Positions 1 to 10,492 of a stretch of DNA of 64,000 bases are shown here, one piece after another (position 1 is the first letter of the stretch; each line of letters opens with the position of its first letter). The translations under genes were made by a program, and so were the position numbers. The stretch is taken from the NCBI RefSeq assembly GCF_004339545.1, contig NZ_SMGD01000016.1, positions 124,001 to 188,000 on the forward strand, in the 5' to 3' direction. The DNA is from Celerinatantimonas diazotrophica (GTDB taxonomy: Bacteria; Pseudomonadota; Gammaproteobacteria; Enterobacterales; Celerinatantimonadaceae). The notes beneath the pieces are model-generated. The model searched no databases, was not told the origin of the DNA, and was given only the letters and a program-made list of their open reading frames with translations.

Positions 1-1
1 G

Positions 2-565
<564 letters not shown>

Positions 566-612
566 TCTTCCAACGTGTAGAATAGCGGGGCCTATTTGGC
601 TCCTTTTTATAT

Positions 613-1050
613 ATGAAAGCAGTAACATTTTATATTATGCCCGATGATGCAGTGTCAGAAAGCGCTAAAATGCTAGATGCTGTTTGCCATGTTATCGCCC
701 GCCACTATTACAATAATGAGCGGGTTTTTGTGTTGTCTGAAACAAAGTCGCAGGCTGAAGCTTTGGATGAGCGCCTCTGGCAGTTCGATGCTGAGAGCTT
801 TGTGGCTCATAATCTGGTCGGTGAGGGCCCTCGAGCGGGTGCTCCGGTAGAGATCGGTTGGCAAAGTGGGCATAATCGGCGCCAAACTTTGGTTCATCTG
901 AATGCTCAGATAGCACCTAATTTAGAGTTATATCAACATATTGTTGACTTTGTACCCGCAGATGAAGCTGGCAAACAACAAGCCCGCGAACGATACAAAG
1001 CATATCGACGACTTGGTCTGATGCCTCAGACTGAATCTTTGGACATTTAG
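613..1050 (+). CDS. holC: DNA polymerase III chi subunit HolC
   Basis: HolC links the clamp loader, through psi, to SSB during lagging-strand synthesis. The 145-residue product has the expected size (E. coli 147) and start (MKAVTFYIM), and carries the family block with NLVGEGPRAGAPVEIGW around residues 68-85. The ATG has no strong Shine-Dalgarno. It sits between pepA and valS as in enterobacteria and vibrios. Two antisense frames inside it are shadows. Confidence 0.95.
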   Translation: MKAVTFYIMPDDAVSESAKMLDAVCHVIARHYYNNERVFVLSETKSQAEALDERLWQFDAESFVAHNLVGEGPRAGAPVEIGWQSGHNRRQTLVHLNAQIAPNLELYQHIVDFVPADEAGKQQARERYKAYRRLGLMPQTESLDI

Positions 1051-1101
1051 ACAATATGAATTTTCATATTGTTAAAAATAACAGTTAGAGTCAGTAATCC
1101 G

Positions 1102-3957
1102 ATGGAAAAAACGTATAATCCGCAATCTATTGAACAAGCTCTTTATCAGCATTGGGAAGCGCAAGGATATTTCAAACCCCATGGTGATACCAGCAAAGAA
1201 TCATTCACTATTATGATCCCACCCCCGAATGTCACAGGCAGTTTGCATATGGGGCATGCTTTTCAGCAGACCATTATGGATACGTTGATTCGTTACCAAC
1301 GGATGCAGGGCAAAAATACTCTATGGCAGGTTGGAACGGATCACGCTGGGATTGCGACTCAGATGGTCGTGGAGCGTAAAATTGCGGCCGAAGAAAATAA
1401 AACCAAACATGACTATGGCCGTGAAAAATTTATCGAAAAAGTGTGGCAGTGGAAAAACCACTCTGGCGGTTCGATCACCAAACAGATGCGTCGTTTAGGG
1501 GATTCGTTAGATTGGGAACGGGAACGCTTTACGATGGATGAAGGGTTTTCGGATGCTGTACAAGAAGTATTTGTACGTCTTTACGAAGAAGGTTTGATTT
1601 ATCGCGGTAAGCGTTTGGTGAATTGGGATCCTAAACTGCATACTGCAATTTCTGATCTAGAAGTGGAAAATAAAGAACAGCAGGGCAAAATGTGGCACCT
1701 GCGATATCCACTGGCCGATGGCGCACAAACTGCTGAAGGAAAAGACTATTTAGTGGTTGCAACCACCCGCCCAGAAACGATGCTGGGTGATACAGGGGTT
1801 GCGGTTAACCCCGCTGATCCCCGCTATAATGGATTGATTGGCAAAGAGATCCTGTTGCCTATCGTGAATCGCCGGATTCCAATTGTAGGCGATGAACATG
1901 CGGATATGGAAAAAGGCACCGGCTGCGTAAAAATTACGCCGGCACATGACTTTAACGACTATGAAGTTGGTAAACGTCATCAGTTGCCGATGATTAATAT
2001 TCTCACTCTCAATGCCGATATTCGCGAGCAGGCTGAAGTGTTCACCACGCAAGGTGAACCCAGTGATGCATATGATAACGTGTTGCCTGAAAAATATCGC
2101 GGTATGGAGCGGTTCGCGGCCCGGGATGCGATTGTCGCTGATTTTGAAGCGGCTGGATTGTTAGTAAAAATTGAAGATCATCCGAATACGGTTCCTTATG
2201 GTGACCGCGGTGGAGTGATCATTGAACCAATGCTGACTGACCAGTGGTATGTCCGGACCAAGCCATTAGCCGAAGAAGCGATTCGTGCTGTAGAAGATGG
2301 TGAAATCAAATTTGTACCACAGCAATACGAAAATATGTATTTTTCATGGATGCGCGATATTCAGGATTGGTGTATTTCCCGTCAGTTGTGGTGGGGCCAT
2401 CAAATTCCCGCTTGGTATGATGAAGCTGGTCAAGTGTATGTCGGCCGCAGTGAGCAAGAAGTTCGCCAGAAACATCAGCTTGACGAAGGTGTGAAGCTGC
2501 GCCGCGATGAGGATGTGCTCGATACCTGGTTCTCATCTGGATTGTGGACGTTTGGTACCTTAGGTTGGCCAGAACAAACCGACGATCTGGCAACCTTCCA
2601 TCCAACTAATGTGCTGGTGACTGGTTTTGATATTATTTTCTTCTGGGTGGCCCGGATGATTATGATGACCATGCACTTTATGAAGGATAAAGATGGTAAG
2701 TCACAAGTTCCGTTCAAAACCGTCTATGTGACTGGACTTATTCGGGATGAAAACGGTGCTAAAATGTCTAAATCGAAGGGGAATGTTTTAGATCCTCTCG
2801 ATATGGTAGATGGGATCGATTTAGAATCATTGGTGACCAAACGTACTGGGAATATGATGCAGCCTCAGTTGGCCCAGAAAATTGAAAAAATTACCCGTAA
2901 AACATTTGCTAATGGCATCGAAGCTCATGGAACGGATGCGTTGCGTTTTACTTTGGCTGCGATTGCATCAACTGGGCGTGATATTAACTGGGACATGCAT
3001 CGTTTAGAAGGTTACCGTAATTTCTGTAATAAATTATGGAATGCTAGCCGCTATGTATTGATGCAGTGCGAGGAGCAGGATTGTGGGCAAAATGATCAGC
3101 CAATGGATTTTTCATTAGCGGATCGTTGGATCCAAGGACAGTATCAGCAAACGGTCAAAGCATGCCGGGAAGCATTGGATAGTTTCCGATTTGATTTAGC
3201 CGCCCAAGCGCTTTATGAATTCACTTGGAACCAGTTCTGCGACTGGTATTTGGAGTTGACGAAACCGATATTATTTAAAGGTAGCGAAGCGCAAATGCGC
3301 GCAACTCGTTATACTCTGGTGAATGTACTGGAAAGTTTGCTGCGATTGATGCATCCAATTATTCCTTTTATTACCGAAACGATATGGCAGCGTGTCGCAC
3401 CGCTTTGTCGCCTCAAAGCTGACACCATTATGTTGGCACCTTATCCACAATATGAAGCGGATAAAGTGGATGAGATGGCGATGAACGACTTGGAATGGCT
3501 TAAACAGTTTATTTTAGCGATTCGTAATATCCGTGGCGAAATGGATATTAGCCCAAATAAACCACTGTCAGTATTATTGCGTTATACCAGTGACAGCGAT
3601 AATCGACGTATAGAAGAAAACAAAGCTTTTTTATCTTCTTTAGCCAAACTTGAGCAAATTCAGCTGTTACAAGCGGATGAAGTAGCTCCTGCTAGTGCGA
3701 CAGCGCTGTTAGGTGAGATGGAAATATTAATTCCGATGGCGGGGCTTATTGATAAAGAAGCTGAATTAGCCCGAATCGGACGCCAGCTTGAAAAAGCGCA
3801 AGGCGATCTCCAGCGGGTGACTGGGAAACTCAGCAACGAAAATTTTGTCAACAAAGCGCCTGCGATGGTTATTGACAAAGAGCGCGCTAAACAGGCCGAA
3901 CTGGAACTGACCGTAGATAAACTGCGCCAGCAACAAGCCACGATTGCTGCGTTATAA
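1102..3957 (+). CDS. valS: Valine--tRNA ligase
   Basis: Class I aminoacyl-tRNA synthetase that charges tRNA-Val in the cytoplasm. The HIGH-type motif is HMGH at residues 49-52, within [15 protein letters not shown], and the KMSKS loop is at about 554-558. A valyl-specific C-terminal coiled-coil arm ends the protein (Lys/Glu-rich, last 70 residues). I start at the ATG of MEKTYNPQ rather than the in-frame codon 33 bases upstream because family members begin MEKTYNP. The length, 951 residues, is that of the E. coli enzyme. The gap to holC is 51 bp, so co-transcription is likely. Confidence 0.97.
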   Translation: MEKTYNPQSIEQALYQHWEAQGYFKPHGDTSKESFTIMIPPPNVTGSLHMGHAFQQTIMDTLIRYQRMQGKNTLWQVGTDHAGIATQMVVERKIAAEENKTKHDYGREKFIEKVWQWKNHSGGSITKQMRRLGDSLDWERERFTMDEGFSDAVQEVFVRLYEEGLIYRGKRLVNWDPKLHTAISDLEVENKEQQGKMWHLRYPLADGAQTAEGKDYLVVATTRPETMLGDTGVAVNPADPRYNGLIGKEILLPIVNRRIPIVGDEHADMEKGTGCVKITPAHDFNDYEVGKRHQLPMINILTLNADIREQAEVFTTQGEPSDAYDNVLPEKYRGMERFAARDAIVADFEAAGLLVKIEDHPNTVPYGDRGGVIIEPMLTDQWYVRTKPLAEEAIRAVEDGEIKFVPQQYENMYFSWMRDIQDWCISRQLWWGHQIPAWYDEAGQVYVGRSEQEVRQKHQLDEGVKLRRDEDVLDTWFSSGLWTFGTLGWPEQTDDLATFHPTNVLVTGFDIIFFWVARMIMMTMHFMKDKDGKSQVPFKTVYVTGLIRDENGAKMSKSKGNVLDPLDMVDGIDLESLVTKRTGNMMQPQLAQKIEKITRKTFANGIEAHGTDALRFTLAAIASTGRDINWDMHRLEGYRNFCNKLWNASRYVLMQCEEQDCGQNDQPMDFSLADRWIQGQYQQTVKACREALDSFRFDLAAQALYEFTWNQFCDWYLELTKPILFKGSEAQMRATRYTLVNVLESLLRLMHPIIPFITETIWQRVAPLCRLKADTIMLAPYPQYEADKVDEMAMNDLEWLKQFILAIRNIRGEMDISPNKPLSVLLRYTSDSDNRRIEENKAFLSSLAKLEQIQLLQADEVAPASATALLGEMEILIPMAGLIDKEAELARIGRQLEKAQGDLQRVTGKLSNENFVNKAPAMVIDKERAKQAELELTVDKLRQQQATIAAL

Positions 3958-3980
3958 ATATTGCGGCGATATAAATAAAG

Positions 3981-4008
3981 ATAAGAGCAATCTGCGGGTT
4001 GCTCTTAT
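3981..4008 (+). terminator. Stem-loop downstream of valS
   Basis: A perfect 10-bp inverted repeat (ATAAGAGCAA / TTGCTCTTAT) with an 8-nt loop starts 23 bp after the valS stop. No T-tract follows on the + strand, so it may be a processing or attenuating structure rather than a classical terminator. It lies just upstream of the acyltransferase ATG at 4035, within that gene's leader. Confidence 0.55.
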
Positions 4009-4034
4009 CCGTAATTCGGATTACTCAAATAATT

Positions 4035-5213
4035 ATGACCAAAGCTGTTTCTAGCGACGATATTTACAAGGATATTCGTCCATATCATGATCATGAAGTG
4101 CCGGCGGTGTTAAAGCGTCTGGCCAATGATCAGCGCTTGATTGGCGCTCTGGCTCAGTTTAAATTTCCACGTTTAAATCGGTTCATCCCCACATTGACTC
4201 GACGCGTGATTCGGGGTTATTTAAACGGTTATGTTAAAAAAGTAAATGGTGTTGATGACGTTCAGATCCGCTTGACTTCCTATATTCAGCGCACGATTGA
4301 AACGACAACAGAATCTTTAACCTATGAAGGATTAAGTGAGCTTGATCCTAAACAGGCTTATCTGTTTATTTCCAATCACCGCGATATAGTGATGGATCCA
4401 ACGTTTGTTAATTACTCGTTGCATTTAGAAGGATTTCCAACAGCTCGGATTGCAGCGGGTGATAACTTGCTCTCCGAGCAATATATTGGCGATTTAATGC
4501 GCCTTAATAAAACATTTATTGTTAGACGTTCAATTAGTAATCGCCGCGAAAAAATGGCTGCTTTAACAAAGCTGAGTCGTTATATCAGTGAATCAATCAA
4601 TGATAGCTGTTCCATTTGGATCGCCCATCGAGAAGGGCGCTCTAAAGATGGTTTGGATAAAACTGATTCGGCTGTTTTGAAAATGTTACAGTTAGGTCAG
4701 CGCCCGGAAACGAAGTCATTTGCGCTGGCGATGCAGAATTTAAAAATTGTGCCAGTTGCAATCTCTTACCAATATGATCCCTGTGATGCGATGAAGGCTC
4801 ATGAGTTGGCAGTGAAAGCGCAGACTGGCGACTATCAAAAAGCGCCAGGAGAAGATACTCGCAGTATTGTGAAAGGAATTATGGGCAATAAAGGGCGAGT
4901 GCATGTGGCATTTGGTCAGCCTCTTGATGAGTTTAGTGAAGATAGTGGCGAAATGGCCTTGATTATCGATAAAGCGATCCATCAATTATATCGTCTGCAC
5001 GATACCAATTATGCGGCGGCTGATTTACTGGTTGGGAAAGAATGTGAAGCGCTTAATGCCGATGCTTTGGCGCATATCCAAAGCCGTTTACAGGGGCTTG
5101 ATGAGGCTGAGCGCCAGCAGCTGCTAGCGATGTATGCTAATCCTGTTTTGCAAAAACAAAATTGGGAAACAGCTGCCGAGAAGACTTTTATCCCCACTAA
5201 CCGGGCTAGTTGA
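4035..5213 (+). CDS. PlsC-domain acyltransferase (1-acyl-glycerol-3-phosphate acyltransferase-like)
   Basis: A 392-residue protein with a central acyltransferase domain. The HX4D catalytic motif is NHRDIVMD, about residue 115, and later blocks include FIVRR and the ...REGRSKDG region, which correspond to the family's substrate-binding motifs. No clear signal peptide or long membrane segment is seen. Family knowledge implies transfer of an acyl chain to a lysophospholipid or related acceptor at the inner membrane; the substrate is not determined. I start at the ATG of MTKAVSS because the longer frame would need a TTG inside the upstream hairpin. It follows valS and ends before a terminator, so it is a monocistron or the tail of the valS transcript. 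Confidence 0.85.
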   Translation: MTKAVSSDDIYKDIRPYHDHEVPAVLKRLANDQRLIGALAQFKFPRLNRFIPTLTRRVIRGYLNGYVKKVNGVDDVQIRLTSYIQRTIETTTESLTYEGLSELDPKQAYLFISNHRDIVMDPTFVNYSLHLEGFPTARIAAGDNLLSEQYIGDLMRLNKTFIVRRSISNRREKMAALTKLSRYISESINDSCSIWIAHREGRSKDGLDKTDSAVLKMLQLGQRPETKSFALAMQNLKIVPVAISYQYDPCDAMKAHELAVKAQTGDYQKAPGEDTRSIVKGIMGNKGRVHVAFGQPLDEFSEDSGEMALIIDKAIHQLYRLHDTNYAAADLLVGKECEALNADALAHIQSRLQGLDEAERQQLLAMYANPVLQKQNWETAAEKTFIPTNRAS

Positions 5214-5235
5214 TGTCCATTCTGTCAATATCTAG

Positions 5236-5270
5236 CATCTGTCCAGTGGCGTGCCGGTCAGATGTTTTTT
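5236..5270 (+). terminator. Rho-independent terminator of the acyltransferase gene
   Basis: CATCTG / CAGATG stem, extended by CC/GG across a T-T mismatch, followed at once by six T. It lies 22 bp after the acyltransferase stop. Confidence 0.8.
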
Positions 5271-5773
5271 AAATTAAGTAATTATTGAGAGATAATTGTC
5301 TCACTTTATTTAGTGAAATCTCTGTAATTAAACTATGAGTTTATTTTCAATAACAGATGGATTGAAGTTTCTGTTGTATTCGGAAATTTTAACTTTCTGA
5401 TTGTTAATGATTTTATCAAAAAAGTTTCATGTTTTTGAGAGTTACTGTTTAATTTGACATTTTTCAATCTTTAGTTTGTATAGTTAGTTCTAGATTGAAA
5501 AGCATTCAAGTTCATGATGCTGTCATGTATTATGCTGTTTTTAATGGCATAATTGAAATAGTTTTGTGAGTAAGAAATGCTGCTTTTAACTAAGCTTTAC
5601 GGATATCAATCGAATTGGTATGTATTGATATACAAATTTGAAACTTCTAAATAGTACTCTATTTGTTATAAAATAGTCTTTTTTAAAGTGTTCAGGTTGT
5701 AGATCTGCTTGGGGCTTCGCATTCTTTCATATAGATCGTGTAGCTAGAAGAATTTTTTTATATTGGGTTATTC
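5271..5773. other. AT-rich intergenic region without a gene
   Basis: About 500 bp of strongly AT-rich DNA between a terminator and the GT2 operon. I see no ORF with a ribosome binding site, no tRNA and no long inverted repeat. It must hold the promoter of the GT2-TVP38-GT39 operon. Base composition is lower in GC than the flanking genes, typical of an H-NS-silenced or surface-polysaccharide promoter, but that is inference. Confidence 0.6.
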
Positions 5774-6505
5774 ATGAGTGTACAAATTTCTGTTGCTATT
5801 CCTGCTAAAGATGAGCAAGGCAACATAGGCCATCTAATTGAAGAAATATATGCTGCTTTACAAGGGCAGTATAGTTACGAGGTTGTGCTGACCGATGATG
5901 GTAGTACCGATGGCACTGTGAATGAGGCATTAACTACTGCAGAACAACTCGGAGTGAGTTTGCATGTAGTTTGCCATGAGCAAAGCTGTGGCCAAAGTAC
6001 CGCCCTTTGCTCTGCAGTGCGTTATTCCCAAGGCGAGTGGATTGCGACCTTGGATGCAGATGGGCAAAATGATCCAGCCGATATTCCAGGAATGTTAGCT
6101 GCAGCTCAGGAGCTGGATAATCCACATTTTTGTATTGCTGGCTATCGTAAAAATCGCAAAGACACGGCTTGGAAAAGATTCCAGTCTCGTTTGGCAAATC
6201 GAATTCGCCAGCGGATGTTACATGATGGCGTGCCAGATTCTGGCTGTGGCCTGAAAGTCTTTCCTCGAGCAACTTTTATGAAGTTACCTTATTTTGATCA
6301 CATGCATCGCTTTTTGCCGGCTCTGATTTGCCGGATTGATGGACAGATTGTGGTACATGAAGTTCATCACCGCGACCGTCAAGCAGGCATTTCAAAATAT
6401 AACGCCTGGAATCGTGCTTGGGTGGGAATTTCTGATATGTTAGGCGTGATGTGGCTGATTAAACGAGCTAAATACCCCAAAGTTAGATCGGTTCAATCAC
6501 GATGA
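5774..6505 (+). CDS. Family 2 glycosyltransferase (polyprenyl-phosphate sugar synthase type)
   Basis: 243 residues, a GT-A fold of the DPM1/ArnC-like branch. The N-terminus VAIPAKDEQGNI, then TDDGSTDGT (about residues 40-48) and the metal-binding ATLDADGQNDP (about 95-105) are clear. Unlike ArnC it lacks C-terminal membrane helices, so it should be a peripheral enzyme. Family knowledge suggests transfer of a nucleotide-sugar residue to undecaprenyl phosphate on the cytoplasmic face. It overlaps the next gene by 4 bp (ATGA) and is followed by a GT39 enzyme, which would use such a lipid-linked donor in the periplasm. The sugar is unknown. Confidence 0.85.
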   Translation: MSVQISVAIPAKDEQGNIGHLIEEIYAALQGQYSYEVVLTDDGSTDGTVNEALTTAEQLGVSLHVVCHEQSCGQSTALCSAVRYSQGEWIATLDADGQNDPADIPGMLAAAQELDNPHFCIAGYRKNRKDTAWKRFQSRLANRIRQRMLHDGVPDSGCGLKVFPRATFMKLPYFDHMHRFLPALICRIDGQIVVHEVHHRDRQAGISKYNAWNRAWVGISDMLGVMWLIKRAKYPKVRSVQSR

Positions 6506-7176
6506 TCCAAAAAACAAAGCGCGGTCTTAAGATAGTCTTGCTGTTAGCTATTTTAGTCGCGATTTTTTTTGAAATTAATAACCCGTTTTGGCAGCATTTA
6601 GCCGACCATCGTTGGATGTCTCATTATATCCGTTCGGGTGGTATGGGGGCGGTGTTATCCGTTTTATTATTTGGTGTGGTTTTCACCGGACTCGGTGGTC
6701 CCAGACAGCTAATGGCAGCAATGTTAGGCTATGTGTTCGGTGCCGTGCTGGGTATCGGTGCGAGTTTGCTTTGTAGTTTGTTAGGGGCGAGTTGTGCGTA
6801 CAGTTTAGCTCGTTTCGGTTTGAGAGCATCGCTCGAACATCGTTTCGGGTCTAAGCTTGGCAAATTTCATAACCTTGTCAAACATCAACCTTTCTTAAAA
6901 GTTTTGCTGCTTAGATTATTACCTGTTGGCAGTAATATTATTACCAATTTACTCTCTGGCTGTGTCGCATTACGGTTTCTACCCTTTATTGCGGGGAGTG
7001 CACTTGGCTATCTTCCTCAAACGATTATTTTTGCTTTGGCTGGTTCTGGCTTCGGTAAGGCGGATAAATATCAATTAACGATCAGTATTGTACTGGGTAT
7101 TGTCAGTTTATTGGTCGGTGGTTGGCTTTATCGAAGTCATATGCAGCGCAAAGTAGAGAACATGATTAAGGACTGA
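6502..7176 (+). CDS. TVP38/TMEM64 (VTT domain, DedA superfamily) membrane protein
   Basis: 224 residues, hydrophobic throughout, with an N-terminal helix (about 8-25), a re-entrant-type segment with FTGLGGPRQLMAAMLGYVFG (about 60-80) and later helices ending near 205. The pattern G..RQ......G and LLRLLPVGSNIITNLLSG is the VTT-domain signature. Members of this superfamily are lipid scramblases or carrier-lipid translocases. Its position between a GT2 and a GT39 enzyme, with a 4-bp overlap upstream and a 4-bp gap downstream, suggests a role in moving or recycling the polyprenyl-phosphate sugar; that is inference. Confidence 0.8.
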   Translation: MIQKTKRGLKIVLLLAILVAIFFEINNPFWQHLADHRWMSHYIRSGGMGAVLSVLLFGVVFTGLGGPRQLMAAMLGYVFGAVLGIGASLLCSLLGASCAYSLARFGLRASLEHRFGSKLGKFHNLVKHQPFLKVLLLRLLPVGSNIITNLLSGCVALRFLPFIAGSALGYLPQTIIFALAGSGFGKADKYQLTISIVLGIVSLLVGGWLYRSHMQRKVENMIKD

Positions 7177-7180
7177 CTTT

Positions 7181-8908
7181 ATGCGTTTATGGACCTCTTA
7201 TCAGAGCGCTCTGCAAGAAGATAATTACCGTAAAGTACTCATATTTATTCTAATCGCTTTTGCTATTGTTTTGTTTGCCGGGGTAGGGTTGCGTTCACCG
7301 TGGCCAGCTGATGAACCTCGGTTTGCGGAGGCTGCTCGTGAGATGGTTGCTTCTGGGCATTGGTTTTTTCCGTTGCGAGGCGGGGAGTTATATCCAGATA
7401 AACCGCCTGTATTTATGTGGGCGATCGCTATTTTTTATGCATTGCTCGGCAACATGAAATTAGCCTTTATGTTGCCCAATATTTTGTGCTCACTGGTTAT
7501 TATCTGGTGTGTGTTTGATTTGGCTGTAAAATTCTGGAATGTCCGTGTTGCAAGCTTCGCTTGTCTAGGACTGCTAGTTGCCCCTCAGTTTATTCTGCAA
7601 GCGAAATCAGCACAGATTGATGCGATGTTAGCAACGTGGGTGACAATCGCCATGTATGCATTGCTCAAACACTTTTTTGTGCGCACTAATTGGAAGCTTT
7701 ATTATCTCGGTTGGGCTTTTATGGGCTTAGGTATCATTACCAAGGGTGTTGGTTTTTTACCGGTCTTCTTGTTGCTCCCAATTTTATTTTTACACTTTAG
7801 TAAACGCTATGATTTTGGTCGTTCGGTGAGTTGGCAATTATGGTTGGGACCAATCGCATTGTTAGCGGTTGTCGCCTGTTGGTTGGTACCGATGGTCTAT
7901 ATCGCCGATCATAGTGCTAATCCTGATTTTATTGCTTACAAAGAAAATATTCTGTTTCATCAGACGATGAATCGTTATGCCCATTCATGGACACATCGGC
8001 ATCCTTGGTACTATTTTTTATTACATTTCCCAATTTTATGGTTTCCGTTGCCGTGGCTGTTGTTAAATAAAACTTTTTGGAAGAAGTGCTGTGACGTCCG
8101 AGTCGCGACATTATTGGCTTGGTGCGTATTAGTGATTGCTTTTTTCAGCTCAACTCCGGGGAAACGCGGCGTTTATATTTTGCCAGCCTTACCGATGTTA
8201 GCAATAGCCGTAGCACCTTATATAGCGCAATTTTCTTGGTCACGCTGGCTTCGTTATTTAACCCGAGCAGTCATTGTTTTGATCTGTGTTGTGTTAGTTA
8301 TCGCCGGTATCTTATTGTGGGTGCACTATCCGGCTGTGATGAAATTAGCAGCCCGTAAAACCAGTGGCATGGATGATGTTTTGCCTCTGGCTAGTAGTTT
8401 TGGTTTGATGCTACTGGTTGGCGGTTTGGTTGCTGGTGGGCTATTGTTGTGGTCGCGCCGGCAATGTGCGCTATATCAATTGGCTATAGTCAGTTTCTGG
8501 GGATGGCTATGGTTTTCTCTGGTGGGATATCCACTTTTAAATCCCCTTAGAACAGCTGCCAGACCGATTATGCAAGAGGCTAGCCAGTTAATTGGCCCTC
8601 AAGGTGAGTTGGCTTTAGTTGATTTTAAAGAGCAATTTTTATTGGCATCGCCAATTAGTTTGACCCAGTTTAGTTACCTTGCCCCTAGGGATGAACAGCT
8701 TGAAAATGCTTGGCTATGGATGAAAGAGAAGCCGCATCGATTTATTTTAGTTCCCGCTCAGTCGGGTGAGCAAAACTGTTTTGATTTTTCCAAAGGTGTT
8801 GAATTGGGACGTGGTTATCGGCGCACTTGGTGGCTGTTAGGAGAAAAGGCATTGGCGAAACAATGCCCAAAACCTGAACAGATTAAACGCTATCATATGA
8901 TTAAATAA
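7181..8908 (+). CDS. GT39/ArnT-like polyprenyl-phosphate-sugar glycosyltransferase
   Basis: 575 residues with about a dozen membrane segments. The N-terminal helix is followed by the first periplasmic loop, with SPWPADEPRFAEAAREM (about residues 41-57), where ArnT/PMT enzymes have their catalytic Asp-Glu. PDKPPVFMW and the later TPGKRGVYILPALPM are typical ArnT motifs. Such enzymes transfer a sugar from a lipid carrier to lipid A or another envelope acceptor in the periplasm. AAGGA lies 8 bases before the ATG. It is the last gene of the operon; a 269-bp repeat begins 5 bp after its stop. Whether it modifies lipid A or another glycan cannot be read from sequence. Confidence 0.85.
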   Translation: MRLWTSYQSALQEDNYRKVLIFILIAFAIVLFAGVGLRSPWPADEPRFAEAAREMVASGHWFFPLRGGELYPDKPPVFMWAIAIFYALLGNMKLAFMLPNILCSLVIIWCVFDLAVKFWNVRVASFACLGLLVAPQFILQAKSAQIDAMLATWVTIAMYALLKHFFVRTNWKLYYLGWAFMGLGIITKGVGFLPVFLLLPILFLHFSKRYDFGRSVSWQLWLGPIALLAVVACWLVPMVYIADHSANPDFIAYKENILFHQTMNRYAHSWTHRHPWYYFLLHFPILWFPLPWLLLNKTFWKKCCDVRVATLLAWCVLVIAFFSSTPGKRGVYILPALPMLAIAVAPYIAQFSWSRWLRYLTRAVIVLICVVLVIAGILLWVHYPAVMKLAARKTSGMDDVLPLASSFGLMLLVGGLVAGGLLLWSRRQCALYQLAIVSFWGWLWFSLVGYPLLNPLRTAARPIMQEASQLIGPQGELALVDFKEQFLLASPISLTQFSYLAPRDEQLENAWLWMKEKPHRFILVPAQSGEQNCFDFSKGVELGRGYRRTWWLLGEKALAKQCPKPEQIKRYHMIK

Positions 8909-8913
8909 TTATA

Positions 8914-9182
8914 CTAGGGACTGTTGACCTTTGGTGGTTGAATTTTGTTCAAATTAAACGCATTTTGAACGCGGCGCGCCCTGCGTCGCTTAATGAGTTA
9001 AGCAAGCCGGGGGCAACAAAGTTCAGGATGCGTTTAAATGAACCCCAAGGGCAGTATCTGAGAGGAATTTATCCAGCGTTAAACGTTCTTTGTGGAGAAT
9101 AACTACACGGCACAACGTTTGCCTTGCCTAAATGCCTCTCAGATTTCTGCAAAACTAATCACAAAAGGTCAACAGTCCCTAG
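8914..9182 (+). repeat. 269-bp MITE-like inverted-repeat element, full copy 1
   Basis: Bounded by CTAG on both sides, with terminal inverted repeats GGACTGTTGACCTTT and its complement. There is no coding capacity. Inside, two large imperfect hairpins are visible: one from about 8949 to 9040 with GCTTAA/TTAAGC at its tip, and one framed by ATCTGAGAGG and CCTCTCAGAT (about 9056-9152). A second copy at 39792-40060, in reverse orientation, differs at about 8 of 269 positions. CTAG is self-complementary, so it may be a target duplication, as in the IS5 subgroup, or part of the terminal repeat. It follows the GT39 gene directly and could end its transcript. Confidence 0.85.
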
Positions 9183-9208
9183 CTATTATTGTTAGATAAT
9201 TTGATTAC

Positions 9209-10219
9209 TTATTGAATGTGGTAGTAATCCAGATACCAGTCAACAAATGATTTAACGCCCTCTAGTACAGAGGTTTGTGGTTTGTAATGCACTAACTCAT
9301 AGAGTTCTTGCGTGTCGGCCCAAGTGGCGTGGACATCGCCTGGCTGCATGGGCAACATATTCTTTTTCGCCGTGCGGCCTAAGGCTTTTTCTAACGCTTC
9401 GACGTAATCCATGAGGGCTACTGGGTTTCCATTGCCAATATTTAGAACCCGATAGGGGGCTGAACTTCGATCCGCTGTACTATTATTAGCATCCCAGTCG
9501 GGATTTTGAGACGGAATATTATCCTGAATGCGGATAACCCCTTCGACAATGTCATCGATATAGGTGAAATCTCGACTGAGATTACCATGATTATAAATAT
9601 CAATGGGCTCGCCGGCTAAGATCGCTTTGGTAAATTTAAATAATGCCATGTCCGGCCGCCCCCATGGCCCATAAACGGTAAAAAATCGTAGGCCGGTGGT
9701 CGGTAGGGCGTAAAGGTGTGAGTAGCAATGTGCCATGAGTTCATTCGATTTTTTTGTGGCAGCATATAATGAAACGGGGTGATCAACTGAATCATGTGTG
9801 GAAAAGGGCATTTTTTTATTTAGCCCATAAACCGAACTGGATGAAGCATAAACCAGATGTTCTACCCCTTGATTACGGCATCCTTCTAGAATATTGACAA
9901 ATCCCAGTAGATTGCTATCCGCATAAGCGAGTGGGTTTTCAATGGAATAACGAACTCCCGCTTGTGCAGCAAGATGGATCACGCGTGAAAACTGTTCTTG
10001 TTTAAACAGGTTGGCAATCGCTTCACGATCGGCTATATCAATGGGAAAAAAGCAAAAATCGGAATTTTGTGAAAGCGGTTTAAGGCGCGCTTTTTTCAGC
10101 TCAACAGAGTAGTAGTCATTGAGATTATCAATCCCGATAACCTGATGACCTAAACTGAGTAAGACCTCGCTTACTTTTGCGCCAATAAATCCTGCTGCGC
10201 CTGTGACTAAATATTTCAT
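9209..10219 (-). CDS. UDP-glucuronate 4-epimerase-like NAD-dependent epimerase
   Basis: 336 residues, extended short-chain dehydrogenase/reductase family. The Rossmann motif GAAGFIG is at residues 7-13, IHLAAQAGVRYSI and the YASSSSVYG block follow, and the YxxxK catalytic pair is YAATK. The Val-Arg-Tyr-Ser segment and the LRFFTVYGPWGRPDMALF block are typical of enzymes interconverting UDP-GlcA and UDP-GalA. I start at the ATG of MKYLVTG, since the 44 codons upstream do not resemble the family. It stands alone, divergent from dedA, with a repeat element immediately downstream. The product would feed LPS or capsule synthesis. Confidence 0.88.
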   Translation of the reverse strand: MKYLVTGAAGFIGAKVSEVLLSLGHQVIGIDNLNDYYSVELKKARLKPLSQNSDFCFFPIDIADREAIANLFKQEQFSRVIHLAAQAGVRYSIENPLAYADSNLLGFVNILEGCRNQGVEHLVYASSSSVYGLNKKMPFSTHDSVDHPVSLYAATKKSNELMAHCYSHLYALPTTGLRFFTVYGPWGRPDMALFKFTKAILAGEPIDIYNHGNLSRDFTYIDDIVEGVIRIQDNIPSQNPDWDANNSTADRSSAPYRVLNIGNGNPVALMDYVEALEKALGRTAKKNMLPMQPGDVHATWADTQELYELVHYKPQTSVLEGVKSFVDWYLDYYHIQ

Positions 10220-10492
10220 GTGACTCTCTTTAATGCAATAATAACGCAGTTTTCTGGCGGCCCGAAATATAAGGCTGCAGTTGCTGTTATTTTCTGTGAA
10301 TATAAAAACACTTCTTCGCTTTAGTTGCTCAAAACGCCCAGAAAAAACCAAAAAGTTACTTTTAACTAATGATGGTTAATTTCGTTTATGGTGATTGACG
10401 CCAACGTATGGTTAAAAGCTATAAACGTTTTCTAGTATACCTTGGAGTTGACCTTCAATGGTATCTCATTGCTCCTATTCAATGTGTGAGAG

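Noticed and set aside
1750-2605. Long antisense frames inside valS
   Set aside because: They are shadows of a strongly coding gene, without starts or motifs.
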